Shown: positions 8,949-16,596, counted from the first letter of the stretch. The stretch: 34,818 nt of DNA from DATBHM01 sp036557505 (GCA_036557505.1 DATBHM010000089.1:1-34818), one strand, 5' to 3'. Numbers and translations: made by a program. Notes: generated from the sequence alone by a model not told the origin.

Positions 8949-9886
8949 CAGATGAACGTCACGCTCGCGTCCTGATCCTGCGAGCAGGCCTGCCCCCCGC
9001 AGGTCACGGCCTGACCGTTGGCCTCCACCACCGCGACCACGGTGACCCCCGTGAAGACCGAGCTCACCGGGTTGATGCCCTGGATCAGGCGGTTGATCTG
9101 CGAGCCGTTCGTCGGCTTCAGGTCGAACTGCAGGACCGAGCGGTTCGTGCCCTTCAGCACCAGGTTCACGGAGAACTTGACGCCGGCCGGGACGTTGAAC
9201 GTCCGGATGACGAAGAAGAACGCCCGCCCGGTCGGGAGGATCAGATGTTGCAGGCATCCGCCACCCACCGCGCTGGCGCTCGGCGCCGTCCGGCAGAAGA
9301 ACGGATGGAACGTGGCGTTCTTGGGCGGCGGGGGCTTCTGCTTCGTGGGCTTGGGGGGCGTGGTCGGCGGCGTGGTCGCCCCGGTGGTGCCGGTCGTCCC
9401 CGTCGTGCCGGTCGTCCCCGTCGTGCCCGTCGTGCCCGTCGTGCCCGTCGTGCCGGTCGGGCCGGTGATGCCCGTGGTTCCGGTCGTGCCGGTCGGGCCC
9501 GTGGGGCCGACCCCCGAGGTCGCCACCGGGGACGCCGTCGGGCCCACGACCTGCTCGTTCTTCTTGTGGAACACCGTGAGGAACAGCACCACCCCGATGG
9601 CCGTGACCACGAGGAACGCGATCAGCGCGCCGAGGCCCGCCGAGAACGTGTTCCGCGGGGGCTTGACCGGCGGCCCCGGCGGGTACCCGCCGCCGGGGGG
9701 CACGTAGCCCCCGCCCGGTGGCATCCCGGCCGGCGGGACGGCGCCCGGCGGGACCGCCCCGGGCGGCACGCTTCCCGGCGGGACGCTTCCCGGCGGGACG
9801 GCTCCGGCCTGGGGGAGCGGGTTCGCGCAGTTGTAGCAGTACGGGGCGCCCTGGGCGTTCTCGGCGCCACAGTTCGGGCAGATCAT
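8948..9886 (-). CDS. Zinc-ribbon, single-pass membrane protein with collagen-like GxT repeats
   Basis: 312 aa. ATG 9886 is preceded by GGAGG at 8 nt spacing; an upstream GTG at 9895 overlaps that site and is rejected. Residues 1-20 are a zinc ribbon (Cys3, Cys6, Cys17, Cys20). Residues 29-53 are PPG(S/A)V repeats, followed by a Gly/Pro linker, a membrane helix at about 81-106, fifteen Gly-x-Thr-type triplets (127-171), a Pro/Lys-rich stretch, and a C-terminal domain (about 190-312) with four Cys that could form disulphides. By the positive-inside rule the ribbon is cytosolic and the collagen-like stalk and C-domain are outside. No family is recognised for the C-domain. It could be a stalked surface sensor whose cytosolic ribbon binds a partner. 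Fourth gene of the operon, coupled to the sedolisin gene. Confidence 0.87.
   Translation of the reverse strand: MICPNCGAENAQGAPYCYNCANPLPQAGAVPPGSVPPGSVPPGAVPPGAVPPAGMPPGGGYVPPGGGYPPGPPVKPPRNTFSAGLGALIAFLVVTAIGVVLFLTVFHKKNEQVVGPTASPVATSGVGPTGPTGTTGTTGITGPTGTTGTTGTTGTTGTTGTTGTTGTTGATTPPTTPPKPTKQKPPPPKNATFHPFFCRTAPSASAVGGGCLQHLILPTGRAFFFVIRTFNVPAGVKFSVNLVLKGTNRSVLQFDLKPTNGSQINRLIQGINPVSSVFTGVTVVAVVEANGQAVTCGGQACSQDQDASVTFI
9374..9508 (-). repeat. 9-bp tandem repeat coding a collagen-like (Gly-x-Thr)15 tract
   Basis: Fifteen consecutive triplets, mostly Gly-Thr-Thr with some Gly-Pro-Thr and one Gly-Ile-Thr, are encoded by near-identical 9-bp DNA units. Threonine in the third position is the pattern of bacterial collagen-like stalks such as the glycosylated exosporium proteins of Bacillus; the parallel is by pattern only. 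Confidence 0.8.
9737..9796 (-). repeat. 15-bp repeats coding PPG(S/A)V
   Basis: Four successive 15-bp units encode PPGSV, PPGSV, PPGAV and PPGAV between the zinc ribbon and the membrane helix. A closely similar unit recurs in the gene at 16675-17439. Confidence 0.75.
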
Positions 9887-9941
9887 CGGGCCCACCTCCG
9901 GATGGCGTCGTCGACGGGTGCGGTGCGGTTGCCCGGCGCCC

Positions 9942-10976
9942 TCACGACGTCGCCTCCGCGGCCGGTGCCGCCCCCAGCGCCTGCCGGGTGTCGACGATCC
10001 GCTTTCGGTACTCCTCGGGAGTGAGGAGCTTGGCGGGCGTCGTCCGGTCCGACTTGTCGTGGTGCTTGCGGAACGCCAGCTCGACCTCGAGGACGTACAG
10101 GCGCCGCTGCAGCTTCCACGTGCCCATCCCCTTGCCGAGGGCGCCGGTCAGCACGCCGAACCGCTTGAACGGGCTGACGATGGTCTGGTAGTCGTCGGCC
10201 GTCACCACGCCCGACGCCACCTCGTCCTGGAGCTCCCGGCCCACCAGGACCTTCTCCCGCCCGCTGACCCACACGGCGATCACCGCGAGCGCCACCAGGC
10301 CGAGGATGTTCGGCAGGTCGGTGAGGAACCGCGCCACGCCGCTCGACTGGATGTCGTTCCGGTTCGCGGCCACCCACACGGGCAGGTAGTCGTGCAGCAG
10401 GTGGAACCCCATCGCGACCCCGGTGCCGACGACGGCCATCAGGATGACCCGGCCGATCGAGGCCCGCCGGGCGAACCCCAGGAACAGCCCGATGACCCCG
10501 GCGTAGAACACGTAGTTGAAGCTGGCGACCACCGTCGAGGCCAGGCTGTGGGTCGAGGGCCCGCCGAAGATGTCGGGCGTCGTCCACACGATCCAGAAGT
10601 TGGCCGCGAGGCCGAACCCGACACCCACCACGGCGCCGTACACGAGGCCGTCGAGCAGGTCGTCGAGCTCGTAGCGCACGATGAAGAACACGCCGAGCAG
10701 GACGAGCCCGGTGACCGCCTGCTGGATGATCGCCTGGTTCGCGTTCACGAACTCCGGGATGACGACGGCCTGGGACGTCCCGACGCTGTTGGGCACGCCG
10801 AACGCCTTCTCGATCCACGCCGTCAGCACCGGCGCGACGATCGCTCCCGCGCCGAGGGCGATCGCCAGCAGCTTCGCCGGCTCCTTCTCGTATCGGTCCA
10901 GGTAATAGATGCCGGCCAGCAGGATGATCGCGGGGATCGCCGACCACAGGATGGCGGTCAGCAGGCTGCCGTGCAC
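9942..10976 (-). CDS. PrsW-like multi-pass membrane protein, catalytic residues replaced
   Basis: 344 aa with about eight membrane helices. GTG 10976 has AGGAGG 6 nt upstream. The PrsW-family framework is clear: YYLDRYEKEP (24-33) and LDGLVYGAVVGVGFG (108-122). However, the position of the family's EExxK metal motif reads IIQQAVTG (83-90), and the Glu usual a few residues after the second motif is Ala (ANFW, 125-128). Two histidines remain (FHLLHD, 191-196). PrsW proteins are intramembrane metalloproteases that cut anti-sigma factors. With EE changed to QQ, this one is probably a pseudoprotease with a scaffold or binding role. A soluble C-terminal tail (about 240-344) is charged and lies in the cytosol. 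Third gene of the operon, 43 nt after the preceding gene. Confidence 0.82.
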   Translation of the reverse strand: MHGSLLTAILWSAIPAIILLAGIYYLDRYEKEPAKLLAIALGAGAIVAPVLTAWIEKAFGVPNSVGTSQAVVIPEFVNANQAIIQQAVTGLVLLGVFFIVRYELDDLLDGLVYGAVVGVGFGLAANFWIVWTTPDIFGGPSTHSLASTVVASFNYVFYAGVIGLFLGFARRASIGRVILMAVVGTGVAMGFHLLHDYLPVWVAANRNDIQSSGVARFLTDLPNILGLVALAVIAVWVSGREKVLVGRELQDEVASGVVTADDYQTIVSPFKRFGVLTGALGKGMGTWKLQRRLYVLEVELAFRKHHDKSDRTTPAKLLTPEEYRKRIVDTRQALGAAPAAEATS

Positions 10977-11019
10977 GGGGCACCTCCTTCGTGGGTGTCG
11001 CGGGCGGAACGTGTCGCGG

Positions 11020-11892
11020 TCACTCGTTCACCTCCGATGGGAACCGGAACGTGTTCATCAGGGAGTCGGTCAGGAAGAACGCGGCCTTCTTGTTGGCCTC
11101 GTCGGTGATCAGCACGAACGTCACGAGGATCTTGTCGTCGTGGGCGGCGGTGACCACTACGGCGACCGGGTTGCCGGGGCCCTGCGGCGTGTCGGCCACG
11201 CCGGAGAAGGCGAACCCCGCCCCACCCCGATACCCGACGTTCGGCTCGAGCACCTGGTCGGCAGGCTTCTTGTCGCGGGCCAGGCCCAGGACCGACTTGC
11301 CCAGCGAGTTGGACTCGTCGGTGACGGCTGCGGCGTCGTCCGAGCCGCCGGAGATGGGCCGCGAACGGATCTGGACCACCGCCGTGATGCCGTTGACGTT
11401 CAGCTCGAGGAACACGTCCGCGGCGTTGTGGTCCGTGACCTTCCACTCGTTCGGGTTGAACTCGAGCCGGTACCCGGCGGGGCTCGTGAACAGCGTCCCG
11501 GCGACGAGGGCGGGCGCGAGGGGCGGGCCCGACGGCGAGCCCTTGGGGGTCGGCTTGGGGGGCGGCCCGCAGGGTGGGACCGGGCAGTCGGACTTCGGCG
11601 GCGGCGGCGCGGAGCTGGTCACCAGGATCGCCGTGATCCCGAGCACGACGACGAGCACGCCGGCGAACACCCCGATCAGGATGCCGCGACCCAGCCGCCC
11701 GCCGCGATGCCCGCGGACCGGGCCTGGCTGCGGCGAGTACTGCGGATACCCGCCCGACGGCGGTGGGTAGCCGCCGGGTGGCGGCTGGTACCCGCCCGGC
11801 GGGAAGCCTCCCGGTGGACCCGGGGGCGGTTGCCCCCCCGGAGGCGGGCCTCCCGGCGGCGGCGGGGGCGGCGGCGGGGGAACCCCGCTCAC
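11020..11892 (-). CDS. Proline-rich single-pass membrane protein
   Basis: 290 aa, no recognised family. The N-terminus (1-58) is almost wholly Pro/Gly/Tyr (nine consecutive Pro, then PPGGY-type repeats), followed by basic residues and one membrane helix (about 70-92). After a Pro-rich linker with two Cys (103, 108), a mixed alpha/beta domain occupies about 120-290 and is predicted to be outside. Proline-rich cytosolic tails of this type occur in many actinobacterial membrane proteins near PknB-like kinases and often bind or are phosphorylated by partners. That role here is inference. GTG 11892 overlaps the stop of the upstream gene by 4 nt (GTGA), so the two are coupled; a GGGAGG site lies just upstream within that gene. 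Second gene of the operon. Confidence 0.83.
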   Translation of the reverse strand: MSGVPPPPPPPPPGGPPPGGQPPPGPPGGFPPGGYQPPPGGYPPPSGGYPQYSPQPGPVRGHRGGRLGRGILIGVFAGVLVVVLGITAILVTSSAPPPPKSDCPVPPCGPPPKPTPKGSPSGPPLAPALVAGTLFTSPAGYRLEFNPNEWKVTDHNAADVFLELNVNGITAVVQIRSRPISGGSDDAAAVTDESNSLGKSVLGLARDKKPADQVLEPNVGYRGGAGFAFSGVADTPQGPGNPVAVVVTAAHDDKILVTFVLITDEANKKAAFFLTDSLMNTFRFPSEVNE

Positions 11893-13040
11893 GCCTCACC
11901 TCCCGGCAGCGGCTCGGCCGGGGGCGGGGCCGCCCGCCGGTCGGCCCGTCGCGCGTTGGGCAGGGCGAGCAGGGAGACGCCGCAGTTGATGCAGAAGGAG
12001 TGCCTCGGCGTCATCGCGCCGCAGTTCGCGCACCGGATGTCGGGCCCGGTCTGGATCTCCGCCGCCTCCTGGAGCAGCCCGAGGTGCAGCACCCTGCGGA
12101 GCCAGATCAGGGCGACGACGTCGAGGATCAGGTACACGATCAGCGCCAGGAAGTCCCGGAGGTGCAGCTGCGCCTGCGCCGCCACGATCAGGACGAGCAC
12201 CGCGACCACCATGGCCACCGCCGGATGACCCAGGGGGCCGAGGGCGCCCCGGTCGCGGATCGGCGACCGGAACCGCAGCCAGAACGCGGCCGCCGTCGCG
12301 CTCATCACGGCGGCCGACAGCACCGGCGCGGCGATCGCCAGCTCGAGCACCCGGATGACCCAGGGCGTCACCGCGCCCACGGGACGGAGGCCCGAGTTCG
12401 TCAGCGTGGAGAACGACACCGTGAGCAGCTGGGCGCCGGCGAAGCAGACCGCCGCGGCGCCGCCGAACGTCGCGCCGTCCAGCACGTCGTTGAAGACCTT
12501 GCGCCCCAGCAGGAACAGGGGCCCGATGATCATCAGGACCACCGAGATGATCGGCATGACGACGCCGAGCTGCACGGTGGTGGAGCCCGAGGACTCGCCG
12601 AACAGGGCCGCGCCCGGCGAGGAGAAGCTCTTGGCGATGAATCCGGCGGCGATGCCGGCCGCGACCCCCCACAGCATCGTGAACGCGATCACCGACATGG
12701 GGTCGTCCTCGTAGACGTCGACGTCGTACAGGTACAGCACGAACAGCAGCGGGGTGAGCACGGCGCTCGCCACGATCGCCATCGGGAACAGCCCGAGCAC
12801 CGTGAGCAGGACGACGACCACGAGGCCGATCAGCAGGGCGATCCGGAACGTCCGCATGTCGGTGCGCGGGAGCTGCGGGAAGAACGTCGAGACGATGCGG
12901 GGCCGGTTCACCCGCTCGTGCGGGTTGGCGGCGAAGCCCCGGTGGCCCGTGCGCGCCATCTCCTCGGCGAGGCTATTCCCGCACCGGATGCAGAAGTGCC
13001 CCTCCGGGACCTCCTGTCCGCAGTCGTCACATGTCACCAC
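11889..13040 (-). CDS. PrsW-like membrane protein with zinc ribbons at both ends
   Basis: About 383 aa. GTG 13040 (or the next codon, GTG 13037) follows GGGAGG at 6 nt. Residues 1-21 are a zinc ribbon (Cys4, Cys7, Cys17, Cys20), and a second lies near the C-terminus (RCANCG...FCINCG, about 336-353). Between them are about eight membrane helices with PrsW-like landmarks YLYDVDVYEDDP (about 104-115) and NDVLDGATFGGAAAVCF (about 184-200). The expected EE pair is missing (GVVMPIISVV), and the later Glu is replaced (AGAQLL), so it is probably not a protease. Both ribbons would face the cytosol. It is first in the five-gene operon and shares the ribbon with the fourth gene and the PrsW-like fold with the third. 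The alternative reading is a distant multi-pass family that only resembles PrsW. Confidence 0.8.
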   Translation of the reverse strand: MVTCDDCGQEVPEGHFCIRCGNSLAEEMARTGHRGFAANPHERVNRPRIVSTFFPQLPRTDMRTFRIALLIGLVVVVLLTVLGLFPMAIVASAVLTPLLFVLYLYDVDVYEDDPMSVIAFTMLWGVAAGIAAGFIAKSFSSPGAALFGESSGSTTVQLGVVMPIISVVLMIIGPLFLLGRKVFNDVLDGATFGGAAAVCFAGAQLLTVSFSTLTNSGLRPVGAVTPWVIRVLELAIAAPVLSAAVMSATAAAFWLRFRSPIRDRGALGPLGHPAVAMVVAVLVLIVAAQAQLHLRDFLALIVYLILDVVALIWLRRVLHLGLLQEAAEIQTGPDIRCANCGAMTPRHSFCINCGVSLLALPNARRADRRAAPPPAEPLPGGEA

Positions 13041-13290
13041 GGTCGTCCTCCCTCACACGGCCGGGTGGCCCCGGGCACGTGGCGGTGCGCACGGTGCGAA
13101 TCATGTCAGAGCCGGGCTTGGACGTCGCGCAGGCGGGCATAGGATCCCGCTCGGCGGTGCGACCGCTCGCCGCCCCCTCTACCGCCGCGGTAAAACGACC
13201 CTTTCGTGCCAATTCGGCGGCATTGGCAGCGGAATTCTTCCGGCTGGAGCCACAAGTGTCAAGGCAACTGCCGCCGCTCCAGGCGCCGGG
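13041..13290. promoter_or_regulatory. 250-bp gap ahead of the five-gene operon, with nested inverted repeats
   Basis: No gene is seen. Three inverted repeats stand out: TACCGC-C-GCGGTA (13180-13192), TGCCAAT and ATTGGCA arms 8 nt apart (13207-13228), and CGGAA-TTC-TTCCG (13230-13242). They lie upstream of the operon starting at 13040 and downstream of the kinase stop, so they could be operators or a processing/termination region. I could not settle on a -35/-10 pair. Confidence 0.45.
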
Positions 13291-14688
13291 CTACTTCGCG
13301 AAGAGGATCAGCAGCAGCACCACGACGATCGCGGCCCCGACGCCCGCGAGGACCCAGGTGAGGAGGGGGTTCCCGGACCCGATGCGGCGCCGTCCGGTGC
13401 GGTACGAGGTCGTGCTCGGCGCCGCCGGAGGCGGGAAGCTGCGCGGGGCGGAGGGGCTGGATGGCTGCGGCGCGGGGGGCGTTCCCGGCACGGAAGGGAC
13501 CCCCGACACGGAACCGGACGTGGAGGGCTGGACGGGGACCGGCGGAACCGACGGTCCCGGGACCGAGGGAACCGATGCCTGTGAGGGCACGGACGGCTCC
13601 GAGGGGGTCGCCGGAACGGACGACGTCGAGCCGGCGAACGACGCCCCGCTCGGGAACGAACCCCAGGACACCGACGGATCGGATCCCGGCGCCCCGGCCA
13701 GCGAGCCGGGCGGCGGGGCCGGGGCCGGAGCGACGTCCGCCGGCGCGCCGAGCCTCGAGGGATCCCAACCGCTCAGGAACGACCGGGCGGCGTCGATGAG
13801 CTCCCGGCAGGTCGGGAACCGCGCGTCCCGGTCCTTCGCCATGGCCCGGGCGATCACCGCATCCAGGCCCCTCGGCATGCCCGGCCGGACGGTCGACGCC
13901 TTCGGGACCGGGGCCTCGATGTGCATGAGCATGACCTGGTGCTCGTCATCGGCGGCGAACGGAACCGATCCCGTCAGGCATTCGTAGAGCACGCAGCCGA
14001 GCGCGTAGACGTCGACGCGACCGTCGAGGGGTTCTCCCCGGAACTGCTCGGGCGCCGCGTAGTCGACCGTTCCGGCGAAGTACCCCACGCGGGTGAGCGC
14101 GTCGCCCGGGGCACGCAACGCACCGGCGTCGTGGGCCTGGTCGTCGGACGCGAACTGGTCGGTCACGTCGGCGCTGCCCGCGTCCACCTGTTTGGTCAGC
14201 CCGAAGTCGGTGAGGTACACGTGCTCCACCTGCCGCGTGGCCGAGGGGGGTTCGAGGAGGATGTTCCCCGGCTTGACGTCCCGGTGGATGAGGCCGGCCT
14301 TGTGGGCGGCGTCCAGCGCGCTCCCCACCCGTCCCAGGATCGAGACCGCGCGGATGGGATTGAGCGCGTGGTGCTCCTGCAGGACCTCGCGGAGGTCCGT
14401 GCCGTCGACGAACCGCATCGCGATCCACAGCTCGCCCTCGAACTCCCCCGCGTCCGTGACCGGGACGATGTTCGGGTGCTCGAGGGAGGCGGCCAGGCGG
14501 GCCTCGCGCTCGAACCGCTTGCGGAACCCGGTGTCCTCCATGTACTCGGGCGGCAGGACCTTGAGCGCGACGCGCTTGCCCAGGTGGACGTGCTCGGCGA
14601 GGTAGACCACGCCCATCCCGCCCCGGCCCACGAGGCGCTCGACGCGGTATTCGGCGATCTGGGATCCCGGGCGCAGATCGGATGACAT
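13291..14688 (-). CDS. PknB-like Ser/Thr protein kinase, tail-anchored
   Basis: 465 aa. Kinase domain at about 12-290: GRGGMG loop (21-26), Lys43 in VALKV, HRDVKPGN (Asp137), DFG (161-163), APEQ (213-216). All catalytic residues are present. The stretch between DFG and APE is about 50 residues, longer than in typical PknB kinases, because of an acidic insertion (about 168-198). A Pro/Ser-rich linker (about 315-435) leads to one membrane helix (about 444-463) that almost ends the protein, so there is no extracellular sensor (no PASTA domain) and the kinase is tail-anchored with its catalytic domain in the cytosol. A sensor may be supplied by a partner, perhaps one of the single-pass proteins in the operon just downstream on the same strand. 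ATG 14688 lies 7 nt after TAGAAC, indicating a leaderless mRNA. Confidence 0.93.
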   Translation of the reverse strand: MSSDLRPGSQIAEYRVERLVGRGGMGVVYLAEHVHLGKRVALKVLPPEYMEDTGFRKRFEREARLAASLEHPNIVPVTDAGEFEGELWIAMRFVDGTDLREVLQEHHALNPIRAVSILGRVGSALDAAHKAGLIHRDVKPGNILLEPPSATRQVEHVYLTDFGLTKQVDAGSADVTDQFASDDQAHDAGALRAPGDALTRVGYFAGTVDYAAPEQFRGEPLDGRVDVYALGCVLYECLTGSVPFAADDEHQVMLMHIEAPVPKASTVRPGMPRGLDAVIARAMAKDRDARFPTCRELIDAARSFLSGWDPSRLGAPADVAPAPAPPPGSLAGAPGSDPSVSWGSFPSGASFAGSTSSVPATPSEPSVPSQASVPSVPGPSVPPVPVQPSTSGSVSGVPSVPGTPPAPQPSSPSAPRSFPPPAAPSTTSYRTGRRRIGSGNPLLTWVLAGVGAAIVVVLLLILFAK

Positions 14689-14695
14689 CGGTGCA

Positions 14696-14701
14696 GTTCT
14701 A
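14696..14701 (-). promoter_or_regulatory. -10 element of the kinase gene (leaderless)
   Basis: Minus strand TAGAAC (followed by T) ends exactly 7 nt before ATG 14688, and no Shine-Dalgarno is present. The same heptamer at the same spacing serves the divergent gene. Confidence 0.6.
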
Positions 14702-14744
14702 TCACGCTGCCTGCGGACCTCCGCGCCACGGGAGCGGCGGCTGG

Positions 14745-14750
14745 TAGAAC
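14745..14750 (+). promoter_or_regulatory. -10 element of the divergent lipoprotein gene (leaderless)
   Basis: TAGAAC (followed by T) ends exactly 7 nt before GTG 14758, mirroring the kinase promoter 44 bp away. No Shine-Dalgarno is seen. Confidence 0.6.
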
Positions 14751-14757
14751 TCGGGAC

Positions 14758-15630
14758 GTGGAATCCCCCCGGAGGCCATGGGGGCGCCGGCCCGGCGCCT
14801 CGGCCGTGCTCGCCCTTGCCCTTGCTGCGCTGACCGCGTGCGGCGGTGGCTCCGCGGGTCCGTCGCCCACGCCGACCACGCCGGCGACCCCGGCCGTCAC
14901 CTCCGCGCCGCCGGCGACCTCCGCGCCGGCCTCACCCGCGACGAGCGCGCCCACGACCGCCCCCACCACGGAGCCGGCGTCGGGTGCGACCACGACCGGG
15001 CCCACCACCGGGGCGCCGGATCCCCGGTCCGTGGCGATCGCCCCGCTGCTCCGGCCGGGAACGACGCCGGTTCGGGTCCTGTACGGCGACGTCGACGGCG
15101 ACGGCGTGCAGGACATCGTCGTGGCCTCGGTGGCCCGCCGGTCGCGGGGGCCGCTCCCGCAGTCGTACCTGGACGTCTTCCTGTACCGCGGCGACGGCCG
15201 GTGGCGCCGGGGGTGGGTGGCCACCGGCCCGGCCCCGCCCGGCGCGGACGGAGCGCCCGCATCGGTGCTGGAGACCGCCGGCCCGGCGACCCTGGGCCAG
15301 CAGGTCGACTCGCTGGCGCTCGTCGACATGGCGGGCGACGGGACGCCCGAGCTCGCGGTCGGCGTGCTCAACCAGGGGGCGGGCCCCGGGCCGCTCGACG
15401 TGTGGGTGATCGGGTTCGGCGCGGGGAGTCCGGTGACCGAGTTCTGGGAGGAGACCGTCCAGGACGGCATCCTCCTGGCCGCCGGGACCACCCTGCGGCT
15501 GCAGACGCCGAGCTTCGCGCCGAACGACCCGGCGTGCTGCCCGAGCCGTATCGAGCACCAGACGATCGGGTTCGATCCCGGAGCCGGCACCGTCCGCGTC
15601 CTCGAGCAGTCGTTCACGCCGGTCCACTGA
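14758..15630 (+). CDS. Lipoprotein with FG-GAP/EF-hand-like repeat motifs
   Basis: 290 aa. The signal peptide ends in the lipobox LTAC (Cys28), followed by a Thr/Pro/Ala-rich linker (about 33-85) and a globular domain. Two segments, YGDVDGDGVQDIVVAS (about 105-120) and LVDMAGDGTPELAVGV (about 190-205), match the FG-GAP/VCBS pattern of Asp-rich calcium loops followed by a beta strand, which hints at a propeller-like or two-blade fold. The function is unknown; an exported, lipid-anchored binding protein is likely. GTG 14758 is chosen because of the -10 element 7 nt upstream. Divergently transcribed from the kinase, probably from a shared regulatory region of only 69 bp, so co-regulation is plausible. 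Confidence 0.83.
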   Translation: MESPRRPWGRRPGASAVLALALAALTACGGGSAGPSPTPTTPATPAVTSAPPATSAPASPATSAPTTAPTTEPASGATTTGPTTGAPDPRSVAIAPLLRPGTTPVRVLYGDVDGDGVQDIVVASVARRSRGPLPQSYLDVFLYRGDGRWRRGWVATGPAPPGADGAPASVLETAGPATLGQQVDSLALVDMAGDGTPELAVGVLNQGAGPGPLDVWVIGFGAGSPVTEFWEETVQDGILLAAGTTLRLQTPSFAPNDPACCPSRIEHQTIGFDPGAGTVRVLEQSFTPVH

Positions 15631-15693
15631 GCATTGGGCAAGGGGCCATTGCGTCGAAACGGGCCGGCTCCCGGCGGTATGGTTCAGGCCCCG

Positions 15694-16596
15694 ATGCAAG
15701 CAGAGCACGCACCGGCCGTCCTCCGCCCGTTCACGAACGGGATGCGCTCGCCCGTCATCGCTCCCGTCGTTCGCGGCGCGCTCGGCCTCCCGCTGTTCTT
15801 CTTCTCCGCGTCCACGGCCACCCTGTTCGCGTGGACCATCGACCCGCCGCTCACGGCGTGCGTCCTCGGGGCGAACTACTTCGCGAGCGTGGCGCTCGCC
15901 ATGTGGGCAGCCAGGGAGCGGTGGTGGGCGAACGGACGCGTCTCGGCGTCGGTGGCGCTCGTGTTCGCGCCGATCACGACGGCCGCGACCTTCCTCCACT
16001 TCGGCGCGTTTCACACGGACGGCTCGGGGTTCACGCTGTTCATCACGTGGTTCTGGATCGTCGCGTACGCCGTCTACCCGATCCAGCTGTTGTGGATGCT
16101 CCGCAAGCAGCTCATGACCCCGGGCGGCGACCCGCCGCGCACCCGCCCGCTGCCGGGGTGGCTGAAGGCGACCTTCGCCGCCCAGGCCCTCGTGCTGATC
16201 CCCCTCGGTGCGGCGATGTTCCTGGCCCCGTCGACGATCGCACCGGGGTGGCCGTGGACGACGGAGCTGGGCGGGCCGATCCCCCCGCTGTCGATGCAGG
16301 CCTTGTCGGCGTGGGCACTCGCGTTCGGGGTCCTCGCGGCGCACTCGCTGCGGGAGAACGACGTCGATCGCATCCGGTGCGGACTGCTGGCGTTCCCGGT
16401 CATGGTGGTGCTGCACGGGATCGCGCTGCTCCGCTTCGGCGGCGTCGTGGAGTGGAACAGGCCGGGCGCGTACATGTACGTGGCCTATCTGGCGTCCGGC
16501 GTCGTGGTCGGCATCTACGGCATCAGGAACTGGCGCCGCCCGCCGGAGCCCAAGTGGATCGACGTCCCCGAGGAGCAGGCCGAGTTCAGGGAGTAG
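15694..16596 (+). CDS. Multi-pass membrane protein of unknown function
   Basis: About 300 aa with seven or so hydrophobic helices (for example FFFSASTATLFAW, SVALVFAPITTAATF, LFITWFWIVAYAVYP, LVLIPLGAAMFLAP, YMYVAYLASGVVVGIYGI). The C-terminal tail is charged (EPKWIDVPEEQAEF). I do not recognise a family; no catalytic motif or transporter signature is evident. There is no Shine-Dalgarno at either candidate start. ATG 15694 is chosen because TATGGT (15678-15683) sits shortly upstream as a possible -10; ATG 15679 would overlap that hexamer and is the alternative. Same direction as the preceding lipoprotein, 63 nt apart. Confidence 0.78.
   Translation: MQAEHAPAVLRPFTNGMRSPVIAPVVRGALGLPLFFFSASTATLFAWTIDPPLTACVLGANYFASVALAMWAARERWWANGRVSASVALVFAPITTAATFLHFGAFHTDGSGFTLFITWFWIVAYAVYPIQLLWMLRKQLMTPGGDPPRTRPLPGWLKATFAAQALVLIPLGAAMFLAPSTIAPGWPWTTELGGPIPPLSMQALSAWALAFGVLAAHSLRENDVDRIRCGLLAFPVMVVLHGIALLRFGGVVEWNRPGAYMYVAYLASGVVVGIYGIRNWRRPPEPKWIDVPEEQAEFRE

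Noticed and set aside
9374..9508. Short regular repeats that could suggest a CRISPR array
   Set aside because: Units are 9 bp with no spacers and encode a continuous Gly-x-Thr tract in frame.
13191..13215. Possible sigma-54 promoter (minus-strand TTGGCACG)
   Set aside because: The -24 half is good, but the -12 half (GGTC) lacks the required GC dinucleotide, and sigma-54 is rare in actinobacteria.
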